Shown here in pieces: positions 55,447 through 64,000 of a stretch of DNA of 64,000 nt. The notes below the pieces were generated by a model. It made no database searches. It was not told where the DNA came from and saw only the letters and a list, made by a program, of their open reading frames with translations. This DNA is from Lederbergia sp. NSJ-179 (lineage in GTDB: Bacteria; Bacillota; Bacilli; Bacillales; Bacillaceae_C). The stretch is taken from the NCBI RefSeq assembly GCF_022867885.1, contig NZ_JALIFP010000006.1, positions 62,001 through 126,000 of the forward strand, read 5' to 3'. A program made the position numbers and the translations under genes. Position 1 is the stretch's first letter. Each line of letters opens with the position of its first letter.

Positions 55447-58400
55447 TTAATACTTCAGACTGACATATTGGGCACTAACCCAACCAGTTTTGGCTTTATA
55501 TTTTACCTTATACCAACCATTAGGATTCGAACCAATGATCTGGACCTTTGAGCCTTTTGGAATTTTACCAAGAGAATGATAGATCGTCCCTGGTCCATTT
55601 CTGAAATTAAGCTTATCAGCCGTTGTTGACCCGTATGCATCGTTATTATAATTGGGTAAATGATTGAACGTAGGGACGTCGAATACGGCATTATAACTAT
55701 TTAACGAGTTATAAATATTATAGATATTCCTAGTTTGTAAAACGGCCCACTGAACATGAGTTGCATATTGTGGATACCCTGGACTATCTGGATTCCATCT
55801 CATCTTATATAACGTGTCTTGACCCCGATTAATATAGTTTACAATGTTTCCGGCGCCGCCAACAATAGCAGTAGGTAATGAAAACCATTCGTGATCAAAA
55901 GCATATTTGGCCCCACACTCTATTGGACAACTATCTTTGGCACCATAGCCATACATATTATAAACAATCTTAGCCGTTTTGGAAGTTTTAGCAATTTCAC
56001 CTTTGGAATTTCTAGTGACAGACCCATTTTTGTCGACAGGAACACCGCTTGCTAAAATGGAATTTCCATTTCCTGTTTCATGTAGAGCGTGAGAAATTAA
56101 ATAAGCCTCATTTATATTGTACTTTTTACCAGCATCAATAAAAGCTTGGCCCATACCATCTAGTACCCCTTTACCTTTGAGCAGTTTTTCATTTACCTCA
56201 ACAGCATCTAATCCAGCTGGTTGAGATAGAACTAAAAACTGAAAATATTCAGGAGTACCTTTCAAAAAGTTGGAAGGGTTGGTGTAAAATTCAACTTGCC
56301 CTTTTGTAGCATTCACTTTACCACTGCCATCAGCTTTAGGTGTACCTGCCATCTGCTTATCTACCATATATTTAAAATCATATCCATAGTTAGTCCGTTT
56401 ATGATATTCAGCCTTTGTTCCAACATGGTTTCTATGAATATAGCCAGTTTTTTGTACGCCATTGACAGTTACGGTTATTTCATGCCAGTAGGTGGAGAAA
56501 GTTTTATATCTTACTTTTGCTCCTTCAGGAAAACTAACTATAACCTTCGCTTTTGTTGAAGCATATGCACGAACATTTGTAGGAGACCTCAAAGCGTATC
56601 CATCGATCATTTTCTGATTCGTCTCTGCTTCTTCAATATGTTTTTTATGAATAAATCCAGTTCTTTCTTTTCCGTTCACAGTCATTATCGCTTCATACCA
56701 ATGCTCATTATAGAGGTGATATTTTATAATTGTACCAATTGGAACGGTAGTTAATGGATTGGCTTTGGTTGATGGTTTTGTACGAATATACGTAGTCGGG
56801 TTAAGCGCAACCCCTCTATATATTTTGTTTTTTACATTATCGATATCATTATCAGAAATATAGCCCGTTTGTTTCTTTCCATTAACTATTACATTAACCT
56901 TACTCCAAGATTCGTTATGGAAACGATATTCCAATATTGTGCCTTTTGGATAAGTTATTAATGATTTCGATCCAGTAGAGGGCTCCTTCCGAATCGCTGT
57001 TGGCTCTCTTAGCGTTACCCCACGGAATATTTTACTATCAGTTTTCCCTAGATGATTTTTATGAATATATCCAGTTTTTTTCTGGCCATTTATTTTAATG
57101 GTAACTTCATTCCAATAAGTAGAAAATGTTTTATATTCAACGATTGAATCAACCGGAAAAGTGTAAATTACATTCGATTTAGTTGATGCTTTCACACGAA
57201 CATTTGTCGGTGATTTAAGAGCTAGACCATATTTGGTTTCTTGCTTTGAGACAGAATTTTCGACATGTTTTTTATGAACAAAACCTGTTCTTTTTACTCC
57301 TCCAATGACTACATCAACTTCATACCAATGATTATTGAAAGTCTTATAGCTTATCACGGATCCAATAGGATATGAGGTTAGCACTTTCGATTTTGTTGAG
57401 GGTGTAGTTCGAATATTTGTCGGAGATTTAAGCGTAATCCCACGAAAATTGTCTTGAGTGGATACAGCATCACCCACATGTTTTTTGTGAATATAGCCAA
57501 GCCTATTCCCGTCTAAAGCAATCTCATACCAATGTGTAGAAAAAGTTTTGTATTGTAGTATGGAACCAATTGGAATACTTTTTATAACTTTTGATTTTGT
57601 TGATGCCCTCTCCCTAATATTTGTTGGAGACTTTAGTGCTACCCCACGTATAGTAATTTGGTTGTCCACAGTGGTTTCAAAGTGTTTTTTATGAATATAA
57701 CCTACTTTGTTCCCGATCGAGACTTCGTACCAATTTTCATTTTTTGGATATAGTCTAATATCCAGAACGGTTCCAGCTGGTACAACTTTTAACGAATTTG
57801 CCTTCGTGGAGGGTTTCGTTCTAATATAAGTCTTCGATTTTTGCGCTACTCCACGTTGGTTAAAGGAGGAAGTGCTAAATTGTTGAAGTGAGAACGTTTT
57901 GGGCGTATTTATCTCTTTGTTCTTATTATCCTCACTAATTTCCTTCTCAGAGTCAGAATCCAGTTCGTTTTCAGCGCTATCTTCTTCAGACGCCAGCCCT
58001 TCATCTAGCTTGTTTTGCTCCTCAGAAACGATGCCATCCTGATTACTCTCAACGTCATCTTCCAAATAACTGTCATCCATGGAGTCTAGGTTACTACTAT
58101 TTTCCTCTTCAGACACCAGCTCTTCATCTAGCTCGTTTTGCTCCTCAGAAATAGTATCTTCTTGATTATTCTGAGTATCGTCTTCTAAGTAACGATCATC
58201 CTCAGAATCTAGATCATTATTATTTTGTTCATTTTGGTTGCTATCATTGTTGGTACTATCGTTATCCAGTTCAATCTCCAGATATTTGTTTGCTATGTAA
58301 CCTTGCCAAACATTTGATTCTTCCAGCCCCGTTTTATTTAAATCAGAGACCACTTCAGTATTTTTTGTTTCCTGTACAAATTCGACAAAAGAATATGAAT

Positions 58401-58713
58401 CAAATTCTTCTATTACGGATACAATATCATTATTCTTTAGGTAGAATATGATATTGCTAGATTTGGAATCCTCAGACGAAATATCCTCTTCCTCTGTCGC
58501 TTCAGTTTCAATTTGCTCAACTTTCTCGTACAAAGGAACCTCATCGTTAGTATTTGCAATAACTTTTCCGACCTTTATAGAACCTACATCAGAATTTAAT
58601 TGACGGGTCTTATCATTATTTGCAAATGATTGTAATGGGAAAGATAATGTATGCCCCATTAAAATAAGTACAACAAACAATATTTTTAACTTACTCTTAA
58701 ATATTCCAATCAC
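55447..58713 (-). CDS. SH3-repeat N-acetylglucosaminidase (LytD/LytG-like)
   Basis: A 1088-residue secreted autolysin. Signal peptide ~1-32 (QSFANN); SH3-like N-segment (~45-150) ending GYIANKYLE; an Asp/Glu/Asn-rich linker with partly repeated SEEQNELDE blocks (~150-285); seven ~70-residue SH3-type repeats (~287-767); a glucosaminidase domain (~790-1010) with AYLISHALHETGNGNS (catalytic Glu), VYNMYGYGA and GGAGNIVNYI; and a final bacterial SH3 domain (~1022-1088, LNFRNGPGT...GWVSAQYV). It cuts glycan strands after GlcNAc. GTG 58713 lies behind AAGGAGGAG. The repeats are close relatives of those in the convergent amidase, so the two share an anchoring module. Confidence 0.92.
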   Translation of the reverse strand: MIGIFKSKLKILFVVLILMGHTLSFPLQSFANNDKTRQLNSDVGSIKVGKVIANTNDEVPLYEKVEQIETEATEEEDISSEDSKSSNIIFYLKNNDIVSVIEEFDSYSFVEFVQETKNTEVVSDLNKTGLEESNVWQGYIANKYLEIELDNDSTNNDSNQNEQNNNDLDSEDDRYLEDDTQNNQEDTISEEQNELDEELVSEEENSSNLDSMDDSYLEDDVESNQDGIVSEEQNKLDEGLASEEDSAENELDSDSEKEISEDNKNKEINTPKTFSLQQFSTSSFNQRGVAQKSKTYIRTKPSTKANSLKVVPAGTVLDIRLYPKNENWYEVSIGNKVGYIHKKHFETTVDNQITIRGVALKSPTNIRERASTKSKVIKSIPIGSILQYKTFSTHWYEIALDGNRLGYIHKKHVGDAVSTQDNFRGITLKSPTNIRTTPSTKSKVLTSYPIGSVISYKTFNNHWYEVDVVIGGVKRTGFVHKKHVENSVSKQETKYGLALKSPTNVRVKASTKSNVIYTFPVDSIVEYKTFSTYWNEVTIKINGQKKTGYIHKNHLGKTDSKIFRGVTLREPTAIRKEPSTGSKSLITYPKGTILEYRFHNESWSKVNVIVNGKKQTGYISDNDIDNVKNKIYRGVALNPTTYIRTKPSTKANPLTTVPIGTIIKYHLYNEHWYEAIMTVNGKERTGFIHKKHIEEAETNQKMIDGYALRSPTNVRAYASTKAKVIVSFPEGAKVRYKTFSTYWHEITVTVNGVQKTGYIHRNHVGTKAEYHKRTNYGYDFKYMVDKQMAGTPKADGSGKVNATKGQVEFYTNPSNFLKGTPEYFQFLVLSQPAGLDAVEVNEKLLKGKGVLDGMGQAFIDAGKKYNINEAYLISHALHETGNGNSILASGVPVDKNGSVTRNSKGEIAKTSKTAKIVYNMYGYGAKDSCPIECGAKYAFDHEWFSLPTAIVGGAGNIVNYINRGQDTLYKMRWNPDSPGYPQYATHVQWAVLQTRNIYNIYNSLNSYNAVFDVPTFNHLPNYNNDAYGSTTADKLNFRNGPGTIYHSLGKIPKGSKVQIIGSNPNGWYKVKYKAKTGWVSAQYVSLKY

Positions 58714-58987
58714 TCCTCCTTAAAACTAGAAAGATACTTTAGTACTACCAATTTATAGCAAGTCCACAACTATTGTAACATAAATAGGATGTAAAAAATG
58801 GAAGAAATTAAGAAAATGTTGGAAGGTGGATATTTTGACTTATGAAAAAGGATTCATAAATAGGAAGGTGTTGGAGGAATGGTATTGAGGACCGAGCAGA
58901 TACAAATTCGGGATCCGTTTGTTTTTGTAAATCAAACGGAGGGAGGATACTTTTTTGGGATAGTACGAAGTTATTTAAATAATAATC

Positions 58988-59017
58988 AGCCCCCATCTAA
59001 AAAGTGAGATAGGGGCT
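58988..59017. terminator. Terminator downstream of the TPR-transferase gene
   Basis: AGCCCCCATCT pairs with AGATAGGGGCT (one G-T). On the minus strand it follows the TPR gene and leads into GATTATTT. The 58714-59152 gap also contains a CCGTTTG/CAAACGG hairpin (58914-58942) and nothing that looks coding. Confidence 0.6.
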
Positions 59018-59152
59018 ATTTGATGCTTTCATACTTGATACATATTATTAATGTTATAAAGTTTATTTGTGGCCGAGGATGATGAACTTAAGAGAGTACT
59101 TGGTGATCTAGATGTTGATGTAGGGATGTTTCCATTATACAATGCAAAGTCA

Positions 59153-61855
59153 CTAATCCAATGTACTTGTCGCCTGAATACTTTCCTGCAAAGCATTCCA
59201 GTAATTAGAATTTGTTTCATAGTTAACAACCTCATCAAACCGGCTGTCACCAAATAATCGTCTAGCTTCACGTTTAAATGACTGTTTATAGGCGAGCTCC
59301 ATTTTCTTATTAATAAACTTTCCTTCAGAATGAAAATAATTAATTGCTGCGGCTTCTTCGAGAGTTGTTGGCATATTCTTGTCATGTGCTATAAGATTAA
59401 TATCTGAATTTAGTTCCGTAAGCATTCCTAGCTTGTCTTTATCCTTCGACAATTCTTTTTTTAACATTATAGAGACAGTATTGCCATTTTTCTTAAGATG
59501 ATTAAGTTTATTGACGAGATTGGGAATACCTGATTTATCACGTAACACTCCTCCCAAATAGAGGTAGGATTTTCCAGATTTTACACGATCAACAAAATTT
59601 ATATCTTGATTATCGCCGTAAAAAAACCATTTTACAATTCTTTCAGAGGATCTTCCATCATCATAGGGACAAAATCTGTTTTTTGCTGCTAAGTAATGTG
59701 AACTAGGTTTATCGTTTTGAAGTTTGTTCATAACTGCATCAATTAATTGTTGGCTGTTTTTTGCCACAGTTCCAGGCAATTCGTCTTCGCTTAAATTTAA
59801 ACCTCGTTCTTTGGTGTACACATCCACATCATAGAGATAATGAATAATTGGTCGCTCTGTAACCAAAAAGTCAAAAAATACACTTGAGTAATCACTAATA
59901 ACGATATCAGCTATGCCTAGCAGTTCGTTAGTCAAAATATCTGGCGGCGGAACGATAATATTTTCTGGAAGTTTCACTTTCTTCAACAGGCGATTTGATA
60001 TCGGATGTCCCCGAAATACGACGTTCACATCGAGCTCTGCTAACATTTTCAAATCTTCAATCAGTTTGGTTGAATCAAATTTAGTGTTGGCTTTAGTTCC
60101 ACGCCAAGTTGGCACATAAAGAACAATTTTTTTTGATGAATCAATCCCTAACCTGGATGTTATTTGATGTTTGGCTTCATCCGTGATATTAATTGTTACG
60201 TCTATACGTGGGTAGCCAATCTTTGCAATTTCACCGTAATTTATACCTTTTATTGAATAACTCATTGGCTGTTTTTCAGCCATATATTCGTTAGGCACGA
60301 TAATATGAGTTGCTTGCAGCAAATTACGAGTACTCCCCGCAACCCCGACCGGATTAGCCGCACTGTCACGACCAACCGTTTTATAAAATATCCCGTGGCT
60401 TGTCTGTAGATAAAGCTGGTCTGGCTTACGCACAACATAAGGCTCAAATGTTGAGTTGCATATCAGATATTTAGCACTGGCTATATATTTAAAGTAAGCA
60501 TCGGAATCCTTTTTGACGAATATAATATTTTTCATGGATCTGAATTTGACCGGTATTACTTCAAATGTGTTCACTACCCATATGTGGGTGTAATTTTTAA
60601 AATCCTTTTCATCGACTATATATTCAAAAATAGCATAAGGGCTGTCCATCATCCGAGTTCCACCCAGGCTTTCATAAAAAACTATCTTATCATTTACGGA
60701 GTAATGCTCGTAACTTATAGCATAGCGAACTTTGGCTTTATTGATATGTTTTTTATAAAACTTTTGATCAATCATGCTAGGTTTATCGAAGAGCTCGGCT
60801 TCTTTGTATGCCGCTAAGGCTTCCTCGGTTTTTCCAAGTTGCCCCAGAACATAACCCAATCGTCTATAGTTTCCAGGGCGATGTTTTTCTTGTCGGGCAA
60901 TTGCGCTTTCGTACCATTCAGCTGCATTTTGATAATCTTCTAGTTGTTCGTAACAGTTAGCCAGTGCAAAGTGCCAAGGTGATCGAATCTTGTCTAATTC
61001 CAGAGCCTTTTCATAATACTTTAGAGCATCTTCGGGCGCATATAATTTTTTATCTAATAATGAAGCTAATTTAAACTGCAGTTCCGCATCCTTTTCGTTT
61101 TGCTGCAATTGACTTTTGTATGCTTCTATCGCATATTCCCATTGCTTAAAATGTTCATGAAAAACACCTATACCAAAACGCTGACTTTTTAATTTCTGAT
61201 CCAGTTCAATGGCCTTATTAAATGAACGAAAAGCTTGATCAGGATTATGATTCCTAAGTTGCATTAAACCCAGCCAGTAATGGGAGTCAGCAAGTGATTG
61301 TCCAACATGTTTATGATCGAGATTACTTACAGCTTGTCGATAATTTGCCTCGGCATGCTGATAATCTTCCAGCTTACGATAACATTCTGCCAATTGAAAG
61401 CTAGCTTTTGAATCTTCTGGATGTAGCTTAAGATAGGATTCAAAGCTACTAGCTGCATCTTTCCATTGGCGGAGTTTGTTATGTTCATTTGCCAGTTTAT
61501 GCCAAGCTTGAGCATCTGCTGGTTTAGTCGATAAATATTCAGTAAGGTATGATACTGCTTCAGCTGATTCACCTAATTGAATATAACAATCGGCCTTAAA
61601 CAGGTGATACTTGTCGGGAGAATGGTTGCCCGCTAGTTGCATGGCGCTATTAATATGGTCTAATGCTTGCCTCCACTTCTTTTGACGATAGGCTAGCCTC
61701 GACAAACGATAATAATAGTCAGTTTTATTCTTATAAATAGGCTTCAACTTTAGAAGATTCCGATACATCCCTTGTACATTATTACGTTTTGTATAGATCT
61801 TTAGTGCTACATAGCGGGTCAACAAATTATCCAGTTTATTTTTCATAAGAAACAT
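59153..61855 (-). CDS. TPR-fused CDP-glycerol glycerophosphotransferase-family protein
   Basis: A 900-residue fusion. Residues ~35-365 are about nine to ten tetratricopeptide repeats (e.g. AWHKLANEHNKLRQWKDAAS, ALKYYEKALELD, NYRRLGYVLGQLGKTEEAL). Residues ~385-760 are a glycerophosphotransferase domain: IVFYESLGGTRMMDSPYAIF, LYLQTSHGIFYKTVG (catalytic His in a SHG variant), KIGYPRIDV, IVLYVPTWRGT, VFRGHP, IVISDYSSVFFDFL and LPGTVAKNSQQL. A ~140-residue C-terminal region follows, with 'KSYLYLGGVLRDKSGIPNLV', perhaps a Rossmann-like module. No membrane helix. Transcribed alone, away from the preceding autolysin gene. The TPRs suggest docking on partner proteins. Its acceptor is unknown. Confidence 0.87.
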   Translation of the reverse strand: MFLMKNKLDNLLTRYVALKIYTKRNNVQGMYRNLLKLKPIYKNKTDYYYRLSRLAYRQKKWRQALDHINSAMQLAGNHSPDKYHLFKADCYIQLGESAEAVSYLTEYLSTKPADAQAWHKLANEHNKLRQWKDAASSFESYLKLHPEDSKASFQLAECYRKLEDYQHAEANYRQAVSNLDHKHVGQSLADSHYWLGLMQLRNHNPDQAFRSFNKAIELDQKLKSQRFGIGVFHEHFKQWEYAIEAYKSQLQQNEKDAELQFKLASLLDKKLYAPEDALKYYEKALELDKIRSPWHFALANCYEQLEDYQNAAEWYESAIARQEKHRPGNYRRLGYVLGQLGKTEEALAAYKEAELFDKPSMIDQKFYKKHINKAKVRYAISYEHYSVNDKIVFYESLGGTRMMDSPYAIFEYIVDEKDFKNYTHIWVVNTFEVIPVKFRSMKNIIFVKKDSDAYFKYIASAKYLICNSTFEPYVVRKPDQLYLQTSHGIFYKTVGRDSAANPVGVAGSTRNLLQATHIIVPNEYMAEKQPMSYSIKGINYGEIAKIGYPRIDVTINITDEAKHQITSRLGIDSSKKIVLYVPTWRGTKANTKFDSTKLIEDLKMLAELDVNVVFRGHPISNRLLKKVKLPENIIVPPPDILTNELLGIADIVISDYSSVFFDFLVTERPIIHYLYDVDVYTKERGLNLSEDELPGTVAKNSQQLIDAVMNKLQNDKPSSHYLAAKNRFCPYDDGRSSERIVKWFFYGDNQDINFVDRVKSGKSYLYLGGVLRDKSGIPNLVNKLNHLKKNGNTVSIMLKKELSKDKDKLGMLTELNSDINLIAHDKNMPTTLEEAAAINYFHSEGKFINKKMELAYKQSFKREARRLFGDSRFDEVVNYETNSNYWNALQESIQATSTLD

Positions 61856-62270
61856 ACCCCTTACAATTTTTGGCTTTAAACGAGCTTTCTAGTTTAATAA
61901 TTTTATTTGTCAAATTAGGCAATACAACATACTTTCATCAAAATTCTTACCTACCAATATGTCCGCATATTGTTCTGAACCATGCCTAATTCCAGAAATA
62001 TCGATGAAATGGGTGTCGTTTTGACGTTCCAGCACATCTCTTTCCTAAATTTGCTGAAATTTCGGGTCAAGTTCGTTTCTACCTTTTACATATCGATCAC
62101 AAGGTCTTTGATAGTATGATTTTTTACACAACCGCTGATCACATCGGTACCATGTATGCCAACGGAAAAAGAATGTCTAATCTATATGGATATTATAACC
62201 ACATCCCTATCAAAAGAAAAGCCTTCATTCATTTAACTTGTGCTCAAACGGGGGCGCGCTTCGGCGAAGC
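61856..62270. other. AT-rich intergenic segment
   Basis: About 415 bases upstream of the TPR gene with no supported gene or near-consensus promoter. A short open frame from 62116 lacks a ribosome site and runs into the repeat array. Confidence 0.4.
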
Positions 62271-62670
62271 TCATAACATCTGTAGGGAACCCATTTCTCG
62301 AGCAAGGAAACCCATAATTCGTGCGGGAAACCCATTTAGTGTATAGAGAACCCCATAAGTTTGTAAAAAACCCCATTCAGTGCTCAAATAAGCCCATAAA
62401 TCCATGAGGAGACCCACTCTGTGCGAAGAAACCCATAAGTTCGTTAAGAAACCCATTTAATGAGCGAGGAAACCCGTTCAGAGAATAAGAAACCCATATT
62501 TCTTCCAAGAACCCCATTCTAAGCATGAAGAACCCCATAAGTTTGTAAAGAACCCCATTCCGTACGCAAATTTCCCCATACTTTGTCTAGGAACGCCCCA
62601 TTCAAAACATGAGGAACCCCATAAGTCGATTAGGAACCTCATTCAGAACTTGAAGCCCCCCATAGACACG
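62271..62670. repeat. Degenerate alternating tandem array, core AACCCCAT
   Basis: Roughly 18-19 units of 19-23 bases built on G(A/G)AACCCCAT. Two forms tend to alternate: one continues AAGTTNGT (e.g. near 62328, 62431, 62537, 62619) and the other TC/TT plus ~8 variable bases (e.g. near 62355, 62453, 62557, 62640), giving a ~42-base higher-order unit. Minus-strand frames through it give low-complexity peptides with repeated 'MGFL' that I consider spurious. It is not CRISPR: the conserved core is only ~9-10 bases and spacing is too short. Confidence 0.75.
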
Positions 62671-62782
62671 TTAGATGTTACGACGTGTTCGACAAAATCC
62701 CAAGCACACCAGGCATGATTATATTTTCTGTTGAATTTGGGAATAATGAGGTCGGGAATATTTTGCAAATATTGCCCGGGAA

Positions 62783-64000
62783 ATGGAGAAATTTCCAAGT
62801 TTCGACGATAGGTGGTGGCAAGAAATTTTAAATAAAAAAGCTTTGAAGCGAAAAATCAATTATTTGTTGAATCCGGTGACGAATTATCTGCTTAGGGCGG
62901 GGCATCGGCGGGTGAATCAGTATGCGTATTTTTATGAGAAGATGCCGATTAAAGAAAATACGATTTTATATGAGAGTCGTGATGGAAATAGTATGACGGA
63001 TAGTCCGTATGCGATGTTTCGTTTTATGCTTGAGCACCCTGATTTCCAGAATTATACTCATATCTGGTCGATTGAAAATGAGGAAGCTCTTGAGCCCGTG
63101 ATGGCAAGATTTAAATCTTATCCGAATGTGAAATTTGTGAAGCGCCATTCGCGCGCCTATCTACAGGCATTGGCGACTTGCGCTTATTTGGTGAATAATT
63201 CTACCTTTCCTTCTTATTATCTTGCAAAAGAGGGGCAAATCTATGTGAACACATGGCACGGAACCCCCTTAAAAAAGATGGGCTATGATATCCCGGGGGA
63301 TCCGTCCAATTCGCAAAATGTTGTGCGGAATTTTTTGAGCACCGATTACATATTAAGTCCCAATCCTCATACAACTAACATTTTCATGGATAGTTATAAG
63401 CTAGATGGTTTATATACGGGTGAGATTGTGGAAGAAGGGTACCCAAGAATTGACCTTACAATAAATGGAAATCCGCAAGCTGCATGTGAACAACTACGCG
63501 AGATTGGCTTAACACTCGATAGTGGGAAAAAGACCGTGTTATATGCACCGACATGGAAGGGGACGGATATCGGAAAAGTCAATGATGATGTGCTGCAGAT
63601 TCATGCCGATATGCAAACGTTAGTGAAAAGAGTCGGGGATCAGTACAATTTTTTAATTAAAGTTCATCCTTTTTTATATAAAGAGGCGGTGAAATATCCA
63701 GAAATCCAGGCCCACTTAGTCCCTGATTATTTCGATACGAATGAGCTGCTTGTGGCTATCGATGTATTAATTACCGATTATTCGAGTATTTTCTTTGATT
63801 TTCTTGTAACCAATAAGCCGATTCTTTTTTACACCTGGGATCTGGATGTGTATAGCGAAGAGCGAGGCCAATATTTACGTCATGACGAACTGCCAGGGCC
63901 AATGCTTTTTAATATAAGGGAATTGGCTGAAGCAATCGAAAATATCGCCAAGATTCAAACTTCCTTTCAAGAAAAATATGAAAAAGCGAAACAGCGATTT
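62783..64000 (+). CDS. CDP-glycerol glycerophosphotransferase-family protein, C-terminus outside window
   Basis: Open frame from ATG 62783 (MEKFPSFDDRWW) through the window end, at least 406 codons. Catalytic-family motifs: ILYESRDGNSMTDSPYAMF, YVNTWHGTPLKKMGYD (catalytic His), EEGYPRIDL, VLYAPTWKGT, FLIKVHPFLY, VLITDYSSIFFDFL and LPGPMLFNIREL. It is closest in wording to the catalytic half of the TPR fusion (DSPYA.F, GYPRIDL, DYSSVFFDFL), but keeps the canonical WHG. The ribosome site is poor (CCGGGAA), so a different start is possible; an in-frame stop at 62747 sets the upstream limit. The domain past ~400 cannot be seen. Confidence 0.88.
   Translation, partial: MEKFPSFDDRWWQEILNKKALKRKINYLLNPVTNYLLRAGHRRVNQYAYFYEKMPIKENTILYESRDGNSMTDSPYAMFRFMLEHPDFQNYTHIWSIENEEALEPVMARFKSYPNVKFVKRHSRAYLQALATCAYLVNNSTFPSYYLAKEGQIYVNTWHGTPLKKMGYDIPGDPSNSQNVVRNFLSTDYILSPNPHTTNIFMDSYKLDGLYTGEIVEEGYPRIDLTINGNPQAACEQLREIGLTLDSGKKTVLYAPTWKGTDIGKVNDDVLQIHADMQTLVKRVGDQYNFLIKVHPFLYKEAVKYPEIQAHLVPDYFDTNELLVAIDVLITDYSSIFFDFLVTNKPILFYTWDLDVYSEERGQYLRHDELPGPMLFNIRELAEAIENIAKIQTSFQEKYEKAKQRF

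Noticed and set aside
58808-58996. 62-codon minus-strand frame between the glucosaminidase and TPR genes
   Set aside because: No ribosome site, unknown composition, and it overlaps hairpins.
59029-59385. Alternative minus-strand frame overlapping the 3' end of the TPR-transferase gene, considered as its frameshifted true C-terminus
   Set aside because: The Ser/Thr-rich translation shows no family resemblance, and the existing frame ends naturally before a terminator.
62116-62456. Short proteins encoded on either strand of the 62-kb repeat array
   Set aside because: Low-complexity products of the repeat (MGFL-type peptides), no ribosome sites.
62271-62670. Possible CRISPR array
   Set aside because: The conserved core is only about 9-10 bases, the whole unit is 19-23 bases, the spacers share sequence, and no cas gene is present.

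Overview
The window is low-GC Gram-positive DNA, most likely from a Bacillaceae genome. Reasons: TTG/GTG starts behind strong GGAGG-type ribosome sites, sigma-A promoters with 17-bp spacers, a wall teichoic acid (WTA) gene set, LysM/NlpC and SH3-repeat autolysins, and relatives of B. subtilis YesL, YwqB, YknW/YknX and YolD. No rRNA, tRNA, CRISPR or intact mobile element was seen.

Region 1 (1-15.8 kb). After the truncated SWIM zinc-finger gene comes a glycan-use locus: a YesL-family protein, a membrane-anchored AraC-type regulator, an Lpl/YtcP-type ABC importer (two permeases and a lipoprotein) and three glycosidases (GH29 alpha-fucosidase, GH38 alpha-mannosidase, GH3). This fits import of fucose/mannose-containing oligosaccharides and their trimming in the cytoplasm; no exported glycosidase is visible.

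Region 2 (15.8-22.5 kb) is decayed accessory DNA: fragments of a second sugar locus (binding protein, sulfatase, fucosidase), an IS91-type transposase remnant, one intact but orphan sugar-binding lipoprotein with a strong promoter and operator-like sites, and a MarR-controlled oxidoreductase pair in which the SDR gene is broken and the aldo/keto reductase is damaged.

Region 3 (22.5-30 kb) holds a LysM-NlpC/P60 cell-wall hydrolase, nagA-nagB, a YknW/YknX-like pair without its ABC partners, an XRE regulator and an unknown protein.

Region 4 (30-64 kb) is a wall-polymer island: tagA, tagO, a GntR/LacI-type regulator, an LCP ligase, tagD-tagB, a second tagD, a TagF-like enzyme, tarI-tarJ, TarK/TarL-like enzymes, a pyruvyl-transferase-family protein, mnaA, tagG-tagH, two large convergent SH3-repeat autolysins, and further CDP-glycerol phosphotransferase-like proteins (one with an unknown N-terminal half, one fused to TPRs, one running off the window). 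tarI/tarJ imply ribitol-phosphate WTA as in B. subtilis W23; tagD, tagB and tarF-like genes make the glycerol-phosphate linker; LCP attaches the product; TagGH exports it. The extra transferases and pyruvyl transferase suggest a modified or second polymer.

Intergenic DNA is rich in repeats: GC-rich dispersed repeats (4.2, 13.1, 28.6 kb), a two-copy element with terminal inverted repeats (33.7, 52.6 kb), a 146-bp MITE-like element (22.7 kb), a 21-bp tandem array (33.6 kb) and an alternating ~20/22-bp array (62.3-62.7 kb).
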